Shown piece by piece: positions 45,265 through 57,709 of a stretch of 64,000 nucleotides of DNA. Each line of letters starts with the position of its first letter. Within the stretch, counting starts at the first letter, position 1. The notes under the pieces were generated by a model. It worked only from the letters and a program-made list of their open reading frames with translations, was not told the DNA's origin and searched no databases. The stretch covers positions 682,001 through 746,000 of the forward strand of contig QVRM01002215.1 of assembly GCA_003439945.1 (NCBI GenBank). Reading direction: 5' to 3'. Source of the stretch: Dermanyssus gallinae. Lineage: Eukaryota > Arthropoda > Arachnida > Mesostigmata > Dermanyssidae. Made by a program: the position numbers and the translations under genes.

Positions 45265-47554
45265 AGATCAGCAAGAACAGCAACGTCGTAATACAACAAC
45301 AAGAAACACAAATAGCAAAGCCATAGTATAATTAACAACAATAAGATTGACAACAACAGAAATAGCAATGCCAATAACAACTCGACCGAATACCTTGATC
45401 CCCTTGAAAGTGGTAACCAATATCTTCAGCTAAATAAGGCAAACACCATTGAACGTTTATTCATGTGCAATTGTTTACTGTAAACGCATTGCAGTTATTT
45501 CCGAAATTCGTTTCCAATATTTTTACAACGGGGTAAATCATTTCAGCACGAGCTTGCTATAAGCTTCTAAGCATCTAAGCAGCGGTGTCTAAGCATAATC
45601 GACCCCCTTAGGTAGGCAGCTAATATATGCCATCACTTTAAGTCTACGTTTTTTGGCTATATTATCCACTTTTGGTTAAGCGCCCAGATTAGACTATTTG
45701 GGCTTTATTCACTTAATAATTGTAACAGCAGATTATCGCATAATTGCGAATTAATAGAGTTGCGAGTGTAACAGTATTAATTTAGCCAATTTTCCACGAC
45801 GTCGAAGTTTCATCGCCTTGGAAGATATCATCCTTGTCGTTTTAACTACGAGTATGCGGGTAATAGCATTTTCGTGATAAAAAATTGGCTTAACTATTAA
45901 AGGTGTCACTTTTTGTATGAGCTGTATTTAAACGCATGTTTAGTCCACGCATCTACCAACAATATTTAAAAGATTTATTTATACGAGGATAATAGGTAGA
46001 ACCAACATAAAAGCAAACCCTAATGATGGCACTTAATGAAAAATAACGAAGACTGTAGTAAGGCTGGAAACACAACATGCACAATATATTTCAGGTTTTC
46101 AGGGCATCCAGTAAGCTGACACAAATGATTAAGGATAACTTTTGAGGAACGAGGTTTTCTTAAATTGTCTTTTCGTTTCTGTATATTTCTGCACGCCAAT
46201 CCTGTTTTCATGTCTTCCAAATCTTAGTTCTCGCTCGATGGCGGGATAGCCAGCGTCTCAGATTAGTGGTTCAGGCAAGCAAAACTTACTTATCCTTCTC
46301 AGTGATGAGCTCGAGCAATCAATGACTAGGCTGGTCTAAAGGTATTAACCTAATCAGATCAGCTGAGATAAGGCTTTCTATTGCTACGGCTACTTATTCC
46401 CTAATGAATCTTTACAACCATATATCGTACATCTCTCTAAGATTGGGTGGGAACATCTACTTATTGGGAACGTGCTTCACGATTCACCTCTCATCAGCAA
46501 AATGCCAATTAATATACTGCCCAAATAGTATCAGCAAAGCTAATACCGCAAATAATCCGATCAAATTACGGTCCAGCGCACAAAACATCTTTGCTTAGAG
46601 CCCATACAATTAAAAACCAACCACAAATAATATACAGTCTTCAGTTATCTTCGGATTTGCACATATAAGACATGCCCTTTTGTTTTTATCTCACGTATAA
46701 ATAAAAATCGATAAACACGATTTAACGTATCTTGAGTAACGCAATCGCCTCCTGTGTCTAATCTACGCTCATGGCAAAGATGTTTGCCATCAGCTTACCA
46801 CGCAAGACATGGTGAAGGCAGATGCAACCACGGCATCAACAAGCCCCACAAGCGATTATACAGGGTTACCTATGCCATCAGTACTAAAGTTCAGTTTGAG
46901 CGTTGCTGTAGAACATCCGCCTCGATATCTGATTTGCGGCCCCGTCAAAACGGCCATCTTAGGTAAAGTAACCCTCCTAAAATAATGCTGGGCTACACTG
47001 AAAACGAAATGTTAGGCAAACAACTTGTGTTAAACTGTAAAGGCCTCTAATCCGTTTTTTGAAACCCATATTCGCGAACTAGGTAATCAACGCTAACTGC
47101 ATTTTAATGCTAATTTTTTCCATACTAACTATAAACACTATAACTAATACTATACACTCATCTTGTTCGTTATAGCTTAAAGAGACCACGAATATATTTT
47201 AGTATAAGAGATTTAAAAACGCGAATGCACTATTGGGACTGGAAACTAACAGCACCTAGTGTGGAACTTTTAGCCACTAAAAACTCAAACCTTTTCCTCA
47301 GAGTTCGGAAATGTGTGGCACTACTTCGAGGCCATAGGAGGGATGCCTCGTGCTCTACCGACCGTCATGAGTCTCGTCGTGGCCTCAGCTCACGAACGCA
47401 AGGGGGTGCTTTAAGTCGTCCTACGGATAACTGGTATCCTTAAACACGATATTCTTCTCATCCTATGGTTATATTTAGTAAAATAATTCTGCATAGAAAT
47501 CTCTCGTAAAAAGATGAATTATTTTATCTATTACTACACTGTCTAAATGTGTAA
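45265..47554. other. No recognised feature
   Basis: CAA-rich near the SINE, then AT-rich. Short frames at 46404, 46754 and 47225 (plus) are unsupported. Confidence 0.4.
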
Positions 47555-47700
47555 GAGGGTCGGGGTCTCCTACTCTCTAGAACGTCAACAGACAAAACTT
47601 GTATAGATAGCTGATTATCGGGAATCTCCTGCACGTGCTGGTCTCTGCTCGTTTGGAAGCAAGACGTTTTATTTTCAAAGAGAAGAAATGCAATTTAGGC
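47555..47700 (-). pseudogene. Possible REL-type LINE scrap, copy D
   Basis: Minus-strand coding CLLTF, stop, RVGDPDPL resembles CPLTFETIGA of copy C. The DNA blocks also match (GAACGTCAACAGACAA against GAACGTCAACGGACAA). Too short to be certain. Confidence 0.35.
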
Positions 47701-47939
47701 ATATTTGCCAATGTTCTTAGCGGATAGTGTAGGACTCGTGATGGGCGGTTCTGATGCCGTGAGCCTAACTTTAGGTCCCGTCCGGAATTCAGGTGTGGGT
47801 CGTGACTTGGCAGAGCGTCTAGTTGCAGCCACTCCACTGGATTTCTCAGGCAAGGCCTTTAGGCTCATTCAAGTCTTGTCTTCTCTCTGATCAAAGAATC
47901 ATCATACAATAGTCTCTTTTCCCAGTCACCTGGGCTTTA

Positions 47940-48690
47940 TGTCATGCACGCGACTATTTCCGTGAGGGGTCTTTGGACAAACGCGTTTGACATGACTATC
48001 ATCGTCGAAGGAAGAATTTTTAGAAAATATGTGTTAGGACTAGAGGAAGGAGCCAGGGGAAGTTGTTCGGTTAGCTGCAAAAGTTTGTGGGATTTCACTA
48101 GATATGGCTGGCATTTGCAAACGCTGCCCCAACATATAGCTCGGGTTATAGAGAACGTTAGAAAGGGTTCAGATGGAAGAAATAAGGTTTCCATTGGAGT
48201 GCTGTTTTAGTTGCAGCGGAATGTCAAAATTGAATGAAAGGGAAGTACAAGGTAAGCTTAGATATAGCAGTAAAGTCGGCGGATTTAATGACGAACAATG
48301 GGTGAAGAAGATACAGGGGTTAAACTGGCAATGGGAGTACAGAAGTGGCGATCAGCACTTACGAGGAGAATTAGTTTAAGGGAAGAATACGATAATACGA
48401 AATCAGAAAAAGTTGGTGTAAAATGGACATTCGAGAATACAACAGGCAGCGGGCTGTTAGCTGATGTGAGAGCAGGTATGTTAATGACGAGGGTACAATC
48501 GGCATTTTATAAGGAATTGGCAACAATGGCTTGTCAGGTATGCAAGAAATGCGACGGATCGGCAGATCTTCTAGTTAAGGAGTAAAAGAGAGATTAGGGG
48601 AGATAAAGGATTTAGGATTAGTGAGCGCGTTAAGATTAGGCATAGATTCTATTATGGAACAGGTCGAAATTATGAAGCAGAGACTATCCC
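47940..48690 (+). pseudogene. Decayed LINE C-terminus (tick/mite-like family)
   Basis: Plus-strand frames read MSKLNEREVQGKLRY and EQWVKKIQ (48220-48330), then KWRSALTRRISLREEY and LLADVRAGMLMTRVQSAFYK, then CQVCKKCDGSADLLVKE (48330-48590). VSALRLGIDSIMEQ follows to about 48690. The arrangement (REA-x-x-KL-x-Y, W-x-x-KV, SL-x-x-Y, ARAG, CCHC) is that of LINE C-termini I associate with ticks. It aligns with 38928-39240 on the minus strand. Stops separate the pieces. Confidence 0.62.
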
Positions 48691-50829
48691 AATGCAATAT
48701 AGGCAATTATTTGGCTGTACCCTCATATATATTTATATCGTGGACTCGCAATGCCATGGCATCGGCTACGGCATACGATGTCGTACAGGCAGGCGAACGT
48801 GTTACGACGCCGTCAGACAGGCGAGAGGAAATGTGCGCACGCACAGAGAGTATGTAAGGGGTACACGGAGCAGCAATAGAACCATCGGCATCATGGCGAG
48901 GCGTCGTGTTCCGTTACCACGCTAGGCCATTTGCCAGCATCCCGCGTTGAAGCTGTATGAAAACAACGATGTACCCGCAGAATTGAGAACATTTTGCTCA
49001 CTCCCACCTTCAAGTAAAGCTTGTTCCTAGAGACGCCCTTCTTCATACAAATCCATAGGCATGACTCGAAGATAAGGCTGCGAGGTCTGACCTGAATACA
49101 TATGAGGCTGCTTAAATCGACAGCGATGTCGTGATGTTGGCAGACAGGCGAATCGGTTTGTCTGTCTGTCGCATCGCCTAGCAGATACGACAGGCACAGG
49201 CATCAGGACAACAGCTCGAGCCGTGTTGTCAGGAAAGACGCGCCAAGGCTCACAACAACCGTAGCCTTCCACAAAAAAATCACCGCGGACGAGTTGGACG
49301 CGGTGGTCTACGCGAAACTGAACGCCAACCACACAATCACCCTGGTAAACATAGACGAAGTACAACGATGCAAAAGAGATAGTACAAACATAAAGTGAAA
49401 CGTTAGAACAACAAAAAAATGTGTAGACATACAAACGGATTATGCTTGATGCAGATGTACTGAATAGGCCTGGTTACACCATGCAAGCTTAAAGTGTAAT
49501 TTGAATATTCTTACTGTTATTGAATACTATTATGTAATTATTGTATAAATGTTTTATATCATAATTAACGGGTCAAATGTGAGTGTCGTGCTAACAATTT
49601 AGCAACAACGGTGACAGCGAGGAAGGTCCAGGGTGTGCTCACGTTTTCAGCACGCCCTTTAAACTGCCACCTTTACAATAATAATACAGGAATAACTTAA
49701 TTTAGTACAAATAACTATTTTATTAAGAAGCTCTGACATCGGCAAATGTCGGATCTTTGTTGCACGGGCAAGTAACGGTTGTGATCTCTGTTAGGTTGTT
49801 TAATAGCTTCGTACAGCTACCCGGAACACACCTAGAAGGTGAATTTGGACGACGTTGAGTTTCGTAATCGATTCAAACATACGAAGTTAACATATCATAA
49901 CATAAAACCAACTATATTACACAAGGGAGAGCGTGTTGCATTCAATTGAATTACTCAACATTGCAAGAATCGTGCAGGGACATTCGTGCGATGCGGCTCT
50001 GCGTGCGCCCATTCAGCCATACGCCAAGCCAAAAGTCCGTTTACGGAATCGGACGTAGCCACCGATTTCGGTGTAGTGTGCCATTGCACTTTGCAGGATA
50101 TTAGAGCGAATGTAAAAACATTGGGTTAGTAATTAGCAGTTAAAAAGTTGTCATATCGCGGCTTGGTTTCGCTGTTCAAACGGTATATATGACCTGGGTG
50201 GAATGTCTGGGTTTAACTCTGAGGAGCATCTCGGACTGGGGTGCTGAACAACGTGTCCCGGAAAATAGCTTCATGCTTTTTGCTAATTGAATCTTCTAAG
50301 CCGGAAAGCAATAAGTAAGTTTGGGAACGACAAGTTTTTTGTACAGATGAATATAATCCAAAACGAGCATTTCATATCGAAAAGTTTTTGAATGAGTAAA
50401 CACTATGCTGTAAAGAGGTATATAAACGTAAGCCTTTGCTTCAAGAAAGCCAGGCGAGTTCACGTGAGTCGTTTACTAATGAAATCGCGTAATTCCTAGA
50501 TGATTTTTTTAGTCTTGGACGTAGCCTCCTGTGAACTCTGCATTTTAATAAGTGTATAGCATCAAGAAGGCTTAAAGAGCTTTTTACTTTTTATTGTAGT
50601 CCGTGAAGGTGCTTCTGTGAGAATCTAGAAAACATGGTCGTTTCAGTAAAAAATAAACTAGTAGAACTGATCAGAGAAGCGCCATTAAGAATGTTTGTAG
50701 AAAAACCGCACTTTTACTTAATTCCGTGTTGACAGGCCGCATTTATTGAGTGTTTGAGAGAGTACTCCAAAAGCTTAGAGGCGAAGAGATACTGGTGGTA
50801 GTCTCCAAAGATATGGGAAATGAAACAGA
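48691..50829. other. Mostly unrecognised; one orphan open segment
   Basis: An open stretch without Met (about 49137-49397, plus) reads HKKITADELDAVVYAKLNAN and then HTITLVNIDEV. Its composition looks protein-like but I recognise no family. The rest shows nothing. Confidence 0.3.
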
Positions 50830-51080
50830 GCCAAAGACATGAAGAAGCAGTACAATAATAGAGTAATATTTATAGTTTTTTTAGGAATATTAGCAAAAGA
50901 GCTAATCGTATTTCTAGAAGGTGGGCGAGCTATACCTGAGAAACAACGTGGATTTAGAGGGTAACGGAATCAGCTTTTTGTATATTTAAGGACCATTATC
51001 CGCAGATGTATTACCTGAACGAGATTAGGCATACGTCGTATACTACATTTTTTCTAGGGAAATAGAACCGCGGAATAAGA
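50830..51080 (+). pseudogene. LINE reverse-transcriptase scrap
   Basis: One plus-strand frame reads LGILAKELIVFLEGG, IPEKQRGFRG, stop, RNQLFVYLRTII. This is the RT segment K-x-x-x-x-I-x-x-RL ... E-x-Q-x-GFR-x-GR ... D-x-x-F that precedes motif A. It could be the same family as 38.7 and 47.9 kb, whose preserved parts do not overlap it. Confidence 0.58.
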
Positions 51081-51684
51081 AATAAAATGTCAAACCAAAT
51101 AAAGCGCGAATATCAGCATACATATCTATCCTATGGGCGTTCTATGGGTATCCTTCAGCGTCTACTTATGTAATTTCAATTAGCGGCTAGTTGCTAATAT
51201 TCCATGTAAACTGTCCTACGATGGGATTTCCGGAAGAAGTTACTTTCTAGGACTTTGCAACCAGTCGTTGCTTATCTAACGTCAATACAATTTCTACCCG
51301 GTAGGATATTTTGAAAGCGCGGTGCGGCACTAGAGCGATTTAATAGGCATTCGACATTTTACGCATATGAGAGTGAGTAAGCAGATGTTCTTCTGGTAAG
51401 TGAAAATCACGAATCTTCCAACTAATCATTATTTGTTAATATTATTGTTATTATTATTTTCCCATAACAGCGCTCAAATTACGATTAACTTAAAACATTT
51501 ACTGAACGTTGGGGCGTCGTTCCGTATATAATTGTTTAATTTTAGTCCACTGATGTCTTAAATACACAGCGCCTTAATCGCATAGGTTACCCAGTAGAAT
51601 TTGAGGATTTTGTGTACGTCTGGCTCTTCCCAAACATGAGCTGAGGGACTAATTTTATATTGAAAACAGCGCAGACTTTTCTTG
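51081..51684. other. No recognised feature
   Basis: AT-rich, with no motif recognised. Confidence 0.4.
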
Positions 51685-51873
51685 TCAATGCAAACGTATT
51701 AATAAAATAAGTTTGCACTGATTATTTTGTATTAAAAAGGTGCCCGCGGAATGCCCTCCTACTTTTGAGAAAAGACTGTATCGCATAAGCTTGGCACGCT
51801 TCAGGACGGAGCGGATTGTTCTTGTACTGAGTGGAGTACCAAGTAGCTGGCCACTGACTTTTTTTAATCTCAA
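51685..51873 (-). pseudogene. Possible Tc1-like transposase scrap
   Basis: A 62-codon frame begins RLKKVSGQLLGTPLSTRTIR and continues VLKRAKLMRY. This resembles the second helix-turn-helix of Tc1-type transposases (S-x-RT-x-RR-x-L-x-x-x-GL). No catalytic motif or terminal repeat is visible. Confidence 0.3.
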
Positions 51874-53084
51874 AATACCTGTTTACAGCTGTTGCTCACA
51901 GAGGTATATTTCTCCGTTGATTAACCATGTCGACAACGACGATTTAATAAATGTGGGAAATGTGTCATGGTAACCCTAATGGAGCGTCATATTGTTGAAT
52001 ATTCCGTTTTCTTTGTAATTGTTCCATCACCGGGCATTTTTTCTCCTCCATTGTCCTGGCACCAACAAGGGCTTCGTATTCCAAGTTTCTATCTTAGAAC
52101 GTCTATCACGAAGGTTAAATGGGCATATTTTAGTCTGAATTGTTACAATGAGGTAATACTAAGTATTTGCTTAAGGAAAAGTAGACTTCCACACAATGTT
52201 TATTAATAATGGTTACACAAGCGTGCTCCATAACGTAGATTTGCTCTTAACTATGCCAGTGTCCTTCAAGAGAGCGGTATGAGAGAATGGCGGTACACCT
52301 ATACTATTTACGTGACTGCTGCTACAAAAACCGAAATATTTAACAGCATAGCAAAATTCAGCAGAAATGTTTAGGGTCTAGTGAGGGTTGTGAAGTTAAA
52401 TGTATGCTTACGTTTTAAAATAAGATCGAGCGCTAAACATAAATGTATATTATGCTTCTATTTACAACCTAAATAATTTCAATAAAATAGATTCAAATGT
52501 CTGATTATTAGGACGATAAGATGCGGCAAATGAATTTCCACTAATTAACGCTTGTTGTCAATCTACAATAGTTTAAGTTCGCCTTCAATCTCGACTTTAA
52601 TGTCTGACCGTCATTGACAAACAAAGTGATCCGTGATTTCAGTTTCTGTCGACGCTCACTGTTTATTTACGTTCTTAAGCCGCCGTTCTTGGCCATTACT
52701 GGCCGTAATAAAAAAAAACCGTAAAGTTTAAGGAATTACTTTGATGCTCTTAGTAACGCTTAAGTAGCGCTTAAGTAATATTTGCTTTTCTCTTGATATA
52801 TGACGCATGCTGTATCACAACTTTGTAGACGTTGCAGTACTACGTCACCTAATAATCTCTATTTTCTTCAATACTGATTGTGTTATGCTCTATGTATCTT
52901 CGCTAATCTGAAACTGGGCCATGGCTCGTGATCGCGTGGTGTCAAATGAGAGTAGGGTCTACTCGCCCCGTTAAGACCACGCCTTTTTAACCCTTTTACT
53001 TCATATTCCCACGAAAATACTTCCAATTCCCACGGAAAAAAATATATATATTTAACCCGCATATACGCAAAGGGCTGCTCGACC
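51874..53084. other. No recognised feature
   Basis: AT-rich, with no motif recognised. Confidence 0.4.
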
Positions 53085-53502
53085 AATGTTAGGTGCTATG
53101 TATGCAACATATATGGACACTACGCCACTACGATGCAATGTCCAGCATACAGACAACAGGTCACAAACCTCAGAGAAAACCACAAACAAAATGACCGGTA
53201 ACATTGAAATACTGCAAATAAACTTCAGCAAGAATTATCCTAAGTCTTGAAAAACGGCACGTCTGACCCCCTCTCTCTCTCCCTCTCCCGGCAAACCACA
53301 AAGACAATTTCTCAGTGTATCGTTCTATGCTCTCCTGCCTATCCAGAGCAGCTGAGCATATTATCAATAGATAACCAGTCACATAACTAGAATACAAGAA
53401 GGCGCTGTCGGAAAACCAGCATGGTTATCAGCAAAGTTTTAAACATAGCTAAAACACGAAGGAATTTGCCGACAGCAAACCGGTCTAGCATTCCTGATAG
53501 AA

Positions 53503-53511
<9 letters not shown>

Positions 53512-53545
<34 letters not shown>
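53512..53545. repeat. (TA)n microsatellite inside R1-like LINE
   Basis: About sixteen TA units follow an A11 run and sit directly against a palindrome. Confidence 0.9.
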
Positions 53546-53547
<2 letters not shown>

Positions 53548-53593
53548 ATACCTCGTACGTAGGGGCGTGTCCCCCTACGTACGACGTATCCTA
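53544..53593. other. Near-perfect 22-bp palindromic hairpin
   Basis: Arms 53544-53565 and 53572-53593 are reverse complements with one mismatch. The 6-nt loop is CGTGTC. Together with the (TA)n tract it interrupts RT coding sequence, so it is an insertion. A tiny foldback element or cruciform-prone insert is possible. Confidence 0.75.
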
Positions 53594-54610
53594 GCGTCAT
53601 AACTAAAGGACCGAATGTCTACATACGAGGTCGTTGACTATGCAGTCACAGCCGAGGTTACCCAAATGTCCGTACTCGGACCAACCGTGTGTAATATATT
53701 CTTCGAGGGAATACTTAGACTGCCGCATCCCCCGGGAGTTTATTCCATTGCCTGCACAGACGATCTGGTACTGATGGTTGCCGCCCGGTACGATGATCTG
53801 CTTGAAGAAACAGCTAACGGAGCCCTGGCGGATATCCGACAACACACGCTCGGTCTTAGACTGGCTTCACATAAAACGGTTGCTATTCTTTTAAACGGTT
53901 TGAAGCGTCCTCGACAGAGTCAAAACTTACACCTGGAAGTTCACCCAGTAACACCCACGTCCATGGTTAAGTATTTTCATGGTGGGCACCTACCTAAGCG
54001 TGATCCTGTATAAAGCCCTCACGGGAATTCCTCATGTGCGCTAGGCAGCAAAAATAAAAAATGCAGCAGAGGAGCAACCGACTCTCGACGCCGCCTCTTA
54101 ACATCAGTAATAACCAGCATCATGTTATACGCAGCACTCTAATGGAAGCGCATGATTACCAGAGCAACAGCACCCCGCTTCCTCAACAAGACCCAAAGAC
54201 CTATGGCGCTCAACATAGCACGGGCAAATCGCACGGCTTCCACAGCACCCATACAGGTCCTTTCCATACAAATTCCCTGGGACCTAAGAGTTAAAAAATG
54301 GCACCAAGAAATTTCTTAATTAAAGGCCGGACGGAGGGGACACTAAGCAGAAGAACAGACACTCTAAGCAAATAGCTAGGAGCTAACAATAAGAAGCAAT
54401 CCAGCCGGGCAACTCAGGGAAGGCTGACGATGTAAAGCACTGCTATAGAAGCTGTGCCTTTTTCGACACTGAGCGAGAACTACTGTACCGGAACTTACGA
54501 CTAGGGACCCACCTAATACACTAAGCCCTTTAGAAGAGTTCCTCAAAGATCATGAATTTTTTTAAGGAGATACGCATAAACTGTCTTCGAGGCAAAAATT
54601 ACCGCAACAA

Positions 54611-55007
54611 AAAGTCGACCAGCCTAAATGGGACTAGAGTGGCCAGTTACTTCTATTAAAAACGGGTATTTTACCCAGTCTACACTCATGCTTACCGTAG
54701 GTGACAATCGCTCAATTCTTTGCGTATATCAACATACATTTATCCATGTATAGTCCATACATTGACTCTTTAGAGATTTTCAGTTTATTAATGATTGTAC
54801 TATAAACTTCATTCATTGGGAAAATGTTCCGTTCGTGCTAGATACATATGTAATGTAGCACATGACCACAACAAATGAATTGACTGTATCCTAGTTCGTA
54901 GCATCCTAGTAGGACACAGTGAACACCCGGACTGTCGCTCCATGGCTATTTAATACGAAAGTCATGGGACTTTGCGGGTCACTACCATGCAGTATCTCAT
55001 ATACAGT
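54611..55007. other. No recognised feature
   Basis: AT-rich left flank of the LTR element. Confidence 0.4.
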
Positions 55008-55012
55008 AATGC
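55008..55012. repeat. Target-site duplication of LTR element, left copy
   Basis: AATGC here is repeated at 59966-59970. A 5-bp duplication is usual for BEL/Pao insertions. Confidence 0.85.
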
Positions 55013-55500
55013 TGTTACGTACCTAACCGCTTATTACTAATTGACAACAATTAGATCTGGGGGTGGATCGCGAGGATCCGAGGTAGCCAAGCGAAGGTGG
55101 TACGTACTGGGGTTTGGGTATCTCCCCGAAGGCGAGATATCCCGCGGCTACCTTATAGAGTGGCAGCTAACCACTCCCGTTGACTGCTGGTTTGCGAGTA
55201 ACTATTCGGTCCGATCTCGGTTAGCACTACGAACCACGCCTCACCTTTCGCTTGTCCCTCTCACCTCTTGACCTAGTTTATTCATCGTATAAGTTTCACT
55301 CTTGTTCTCTACACAGATTCGTGTTTCTTCTTAGTGCGCATCTTAGTGCGCGTGGTGTCGTCGTATTCTGACCTGACGCCGTTGACCTGTAGCATATTGA
55401 TCATATCTGAGACGAGTGGCGTCTGCTGGCGCGCTCCAAAATAACTAATACTGCGGCGCCAAATGCTCAACGCTCGATATCGGAGATGTCGTGCGTAACA
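55013..55500 (-). repeat. 3' LTR of BEL/Pao element
   Basis: It begins TGTTACG and ends CGTAACA, giving short inverted ends with TG...CA. It matches 59479-59965 except for one extra C near 55028, one substitution near 55350 and one near 55479. Confidence 0.95.
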
Positions 55501-55963
55501 CTGCCCCCGAAGCGGCTGCATAGCGTTGGCGTGCAGGCGCTTCTGTACTTAATGTGTATGTGTGAGAGTAGCGGCGGTCTCGTCACGGCGGTGTTGGTGG
55601 TATATGACCGCCCCCTCCCCCCTCGGAAGCGGCAGTCGAGGGTGAGGGATGACGCTTCTAAGCGCGCAAATGCATACTCTGTTACAATAGCGAACGTTTT
55701 AGCGTTTGTGTTTCGTATTTAAAATATTTGTCGACATTTGAATATCAAGTATTTTACATCAACATAATCATCTTGTTTCGCGGGTGACTGCAGAGTTTGC
55801 TAGAAGCCAGCGGTTGTTGTCTCTGTGCAACAAACGGATAACCAAACATACAACATATTAAATATTCTTGGTTCAGATCACTTAGTTGACTTCTAGCTTA
55901 TATAACAATTGTATTGGTCTTTTAAGCGTCTGACCTGATGCAAGTTTAATTAGACAAGATCAT
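55501..55963 (-). other. Non-coding 3' region with polypurine tract
   Basis: Between the integrase end and the 3' LTR. On the minus strand the sequence next to the LTR is CTTCGGGGGCAG, a plausible polypurine tract for plus-strand priming. Confidence 0.6.
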
Positions 55964-57241
55964 TTACGGAGATCTGATCTGACCCCCTGACAGTGAAATC
56001 ACACGGCAGAGAGGCCAGAAGGCTCTCGATGGAGCGGCATCTTGCAGAATACATATGTCTCCAACTGCGAGTGGTTTGCTTTCCGTTGGGTTTCTAAGGT
56101 GGGCTGATCTTAAGTATTGTAGATATTCTTCTTTGAATCTTTTCCAAAAGGCGTTCAGAATGGATTGCTGGTGTTTCCATCTTTTGGAAAATATTATTGC
56201 TGAAGTATCTTGTAGAGTATTGGGTAATCTTGAAGTCTCCGGAAGGGGTAGTTTATGTTTACACCCGTAGAGGAGATCGGCTGGACATAAAGCCTTTGGC
56301 TCGTCAGAGTCTGTGGTTGTGTGTAAGTGGTCTTTGGTTAACCATGTTTTCAATGTCCGTAAGTATAGTGGCTAGTTCCCGAAAAGATGGTGTGTTTGTC
56401 CCTAGGACTTTTCGTAGTGGGCGTTTGACAACTTGGACTAGACGCTCCCACCAACCTCCGTGCCACGGTGAACGTTCCGTAATAAATTCCCATTCAATCT
56501 CGGAAATCGCAAGTAGATGTTGTGTGTCTTTATTTTTTATATTTTCAAAAATCAATTTCATCTCTTTCGATGCTTTACGAAAAGTAAGAGCATTGTCCGA
56601 AAAGATTTTTGAAACTGCAGAGTGTCTGTTAATGAATCTTCGCAGAACTAACAAAAATTCATAAGCCGACAGGTCTGGCACTAGTTCAAGATGGACTGCT
56701 CTAGTGACTGCACAGACGAAGAGTGTAATGTAGCTTTTGCATTTACGGCTTTCTGAAGTTTTTACGTAGATTGGCCCTGCGAAGTCTACTCCAGTGAATG
56801 TGAATGGTGGAGTGCGCTCAAGCCTGAAGGCTGGTAAAGGTGGTATTTTTTCTACGGCTGGTTTAGCACGAAATTTAAGGCAAACTTTACAGTTGCTCAG
56901 CATTTTTTTGGTCGCTTTACGAGCTCGCAAGATTAGATAATTCAATCTTAGATGATGTAATGTTGCCGCGATGCCTCTGGAGTGAAGACATTTTGATGAA
57001 TGTACCCAATCTATTAGCAGTTCGACTAATTGATTATCTCCTGGGAGAATTATTGGGTATTTCTCATTGAAGGAAAATTCATTTGACTTCTCTAATCTGG
57101 ATTTACAACGCAGCAACCCTGAGTTGTCTAAAAACGGGTTGTATTGGTACAAAGGACTTGACTTAGAGATGTTGGTGCATCGCGAAGCGATCTCATTGGT
57201 AAAATGTGTGTGTTGGGTATCTTCAGTGAGATCGCCGAGAC
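55964..57241 (-). pseudogene. BEL/Pao integrase (frameshifted), fused to an RT stub
   Basis: The segment starts with an RT-like stub (ELLGLGDLTED), then within about 35 codons reaches SPLYQYNPFLDNSGLLR, the usual start of the BEL/Pao integrase module. Next come the H-x-H...C-x-x-C zinc region (CLHSRGIAATLHHL, CKVC), GVDFAGPIYVK (first catalytic Asp), FSDNALTF (second Asp) and WHGGWWERLV (Glu). The 282-codon frame (56304-57152) ends at HNHRL. A shift near 56310-56353 continues into ALCPADLLYG, YLQYLRSAHL and the C-terminal VGDICILQD block. Integrase joins the cDNA to host DNA. The catalytic residues are present, but the frameshift and truncated end make it non-functional. Confidence 0.9.
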
Positions 57242-57709
57242 CTAATAACTCTGTGTCCCATAAAAATCAATATCTTGTTTGTCTGAACGTGTATGTTTTT
57301 TCGATGGAGAGATAGTAAGCAGTGGCACTGGACTGCATGGTTGCATCGCATATAACGCACAAAGGCTAGCTTCTATATCGGCGTTGTTAAAGGATGCGGT
57401 GTTCTTGCCGTAAAAGAACCAACCCATTTTTGTGTTCACGGCTACGAGCTTGCCAAATATGCGCTCATCGCCCAAAAGTAGTTCTGGCAGATAGTCAGCT
57501 CCAATGAGCACATCGATTGAGTAAGAATAATCACCATCAATATGGTCGGCTATGTGAGCTAAACCGTGTGTGTCGCCAACTACTGGCAGTAAACCCTTGG
57601 TTATTTCGGGGATGCCTAAGCAACTTATCGACAGTGCTTTTTTTTGGCTGAATCTACTTTGAACGTGTACTTCGTATATGTCGTATGCTTGTATTTTTGA
57701 GACGTTGCC
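57242..57709 (-). pseudogene. BEL/Pao protease remainder, after an in-frame stop
   Basis: In the same frame as gag but past TGA 57710-57712. It reads NVSKIQAYDIYEVHVQ, IDVLIGADYLPELL and MGWFFYGK, the second half of the A17-type protease module and the linker toward the RT. The stop is one base from sense, so read-through loss is recent. Confidence 0.85.

Larger units (their letters stand above)
53085..54610 (+). pseudogene. R1-like LINE, internally deleted
   Basis: The left end encodes a CCHC knuckle (CYVCNIYGHYATTMQC) and CPAYRQQVTNLRENHK, the ORF1 C-terminus. ORF2 begins MTGNIEILQINFSKN with the ATG overlapping the ORF1 end. Within a few codons the sequence jumps to YPKS...KTARL and LSENQHGYQQ, so the endonuclease and linker (roughly 1.3 kb judging from the element at 4.2-10.5 kb) are deleted. 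The RT then reads SVLGPTVCNIFFEGILRL, CTDDLVLMV (YADD changed to CTDD) and LRLASHKT (53615-54013). C-terminal blocks including WHQEIS and CYRSCAFFDTERELLY reach about 54600. It is the same family as 25890-26320. Confidence 0.75.

Noticed and set aside
44935..45283. Small minus-strand genes around 45 kb
   Set aside because: They translate a plus-strand SINE and flanking CAA repeats.
55041..55271. Duplicated 76-codon gene (also at 59506-59736)
   Set aside because: Identical frames inside both LTRs, antisense to the element; they reflect LTR duplication, not a gene pair.
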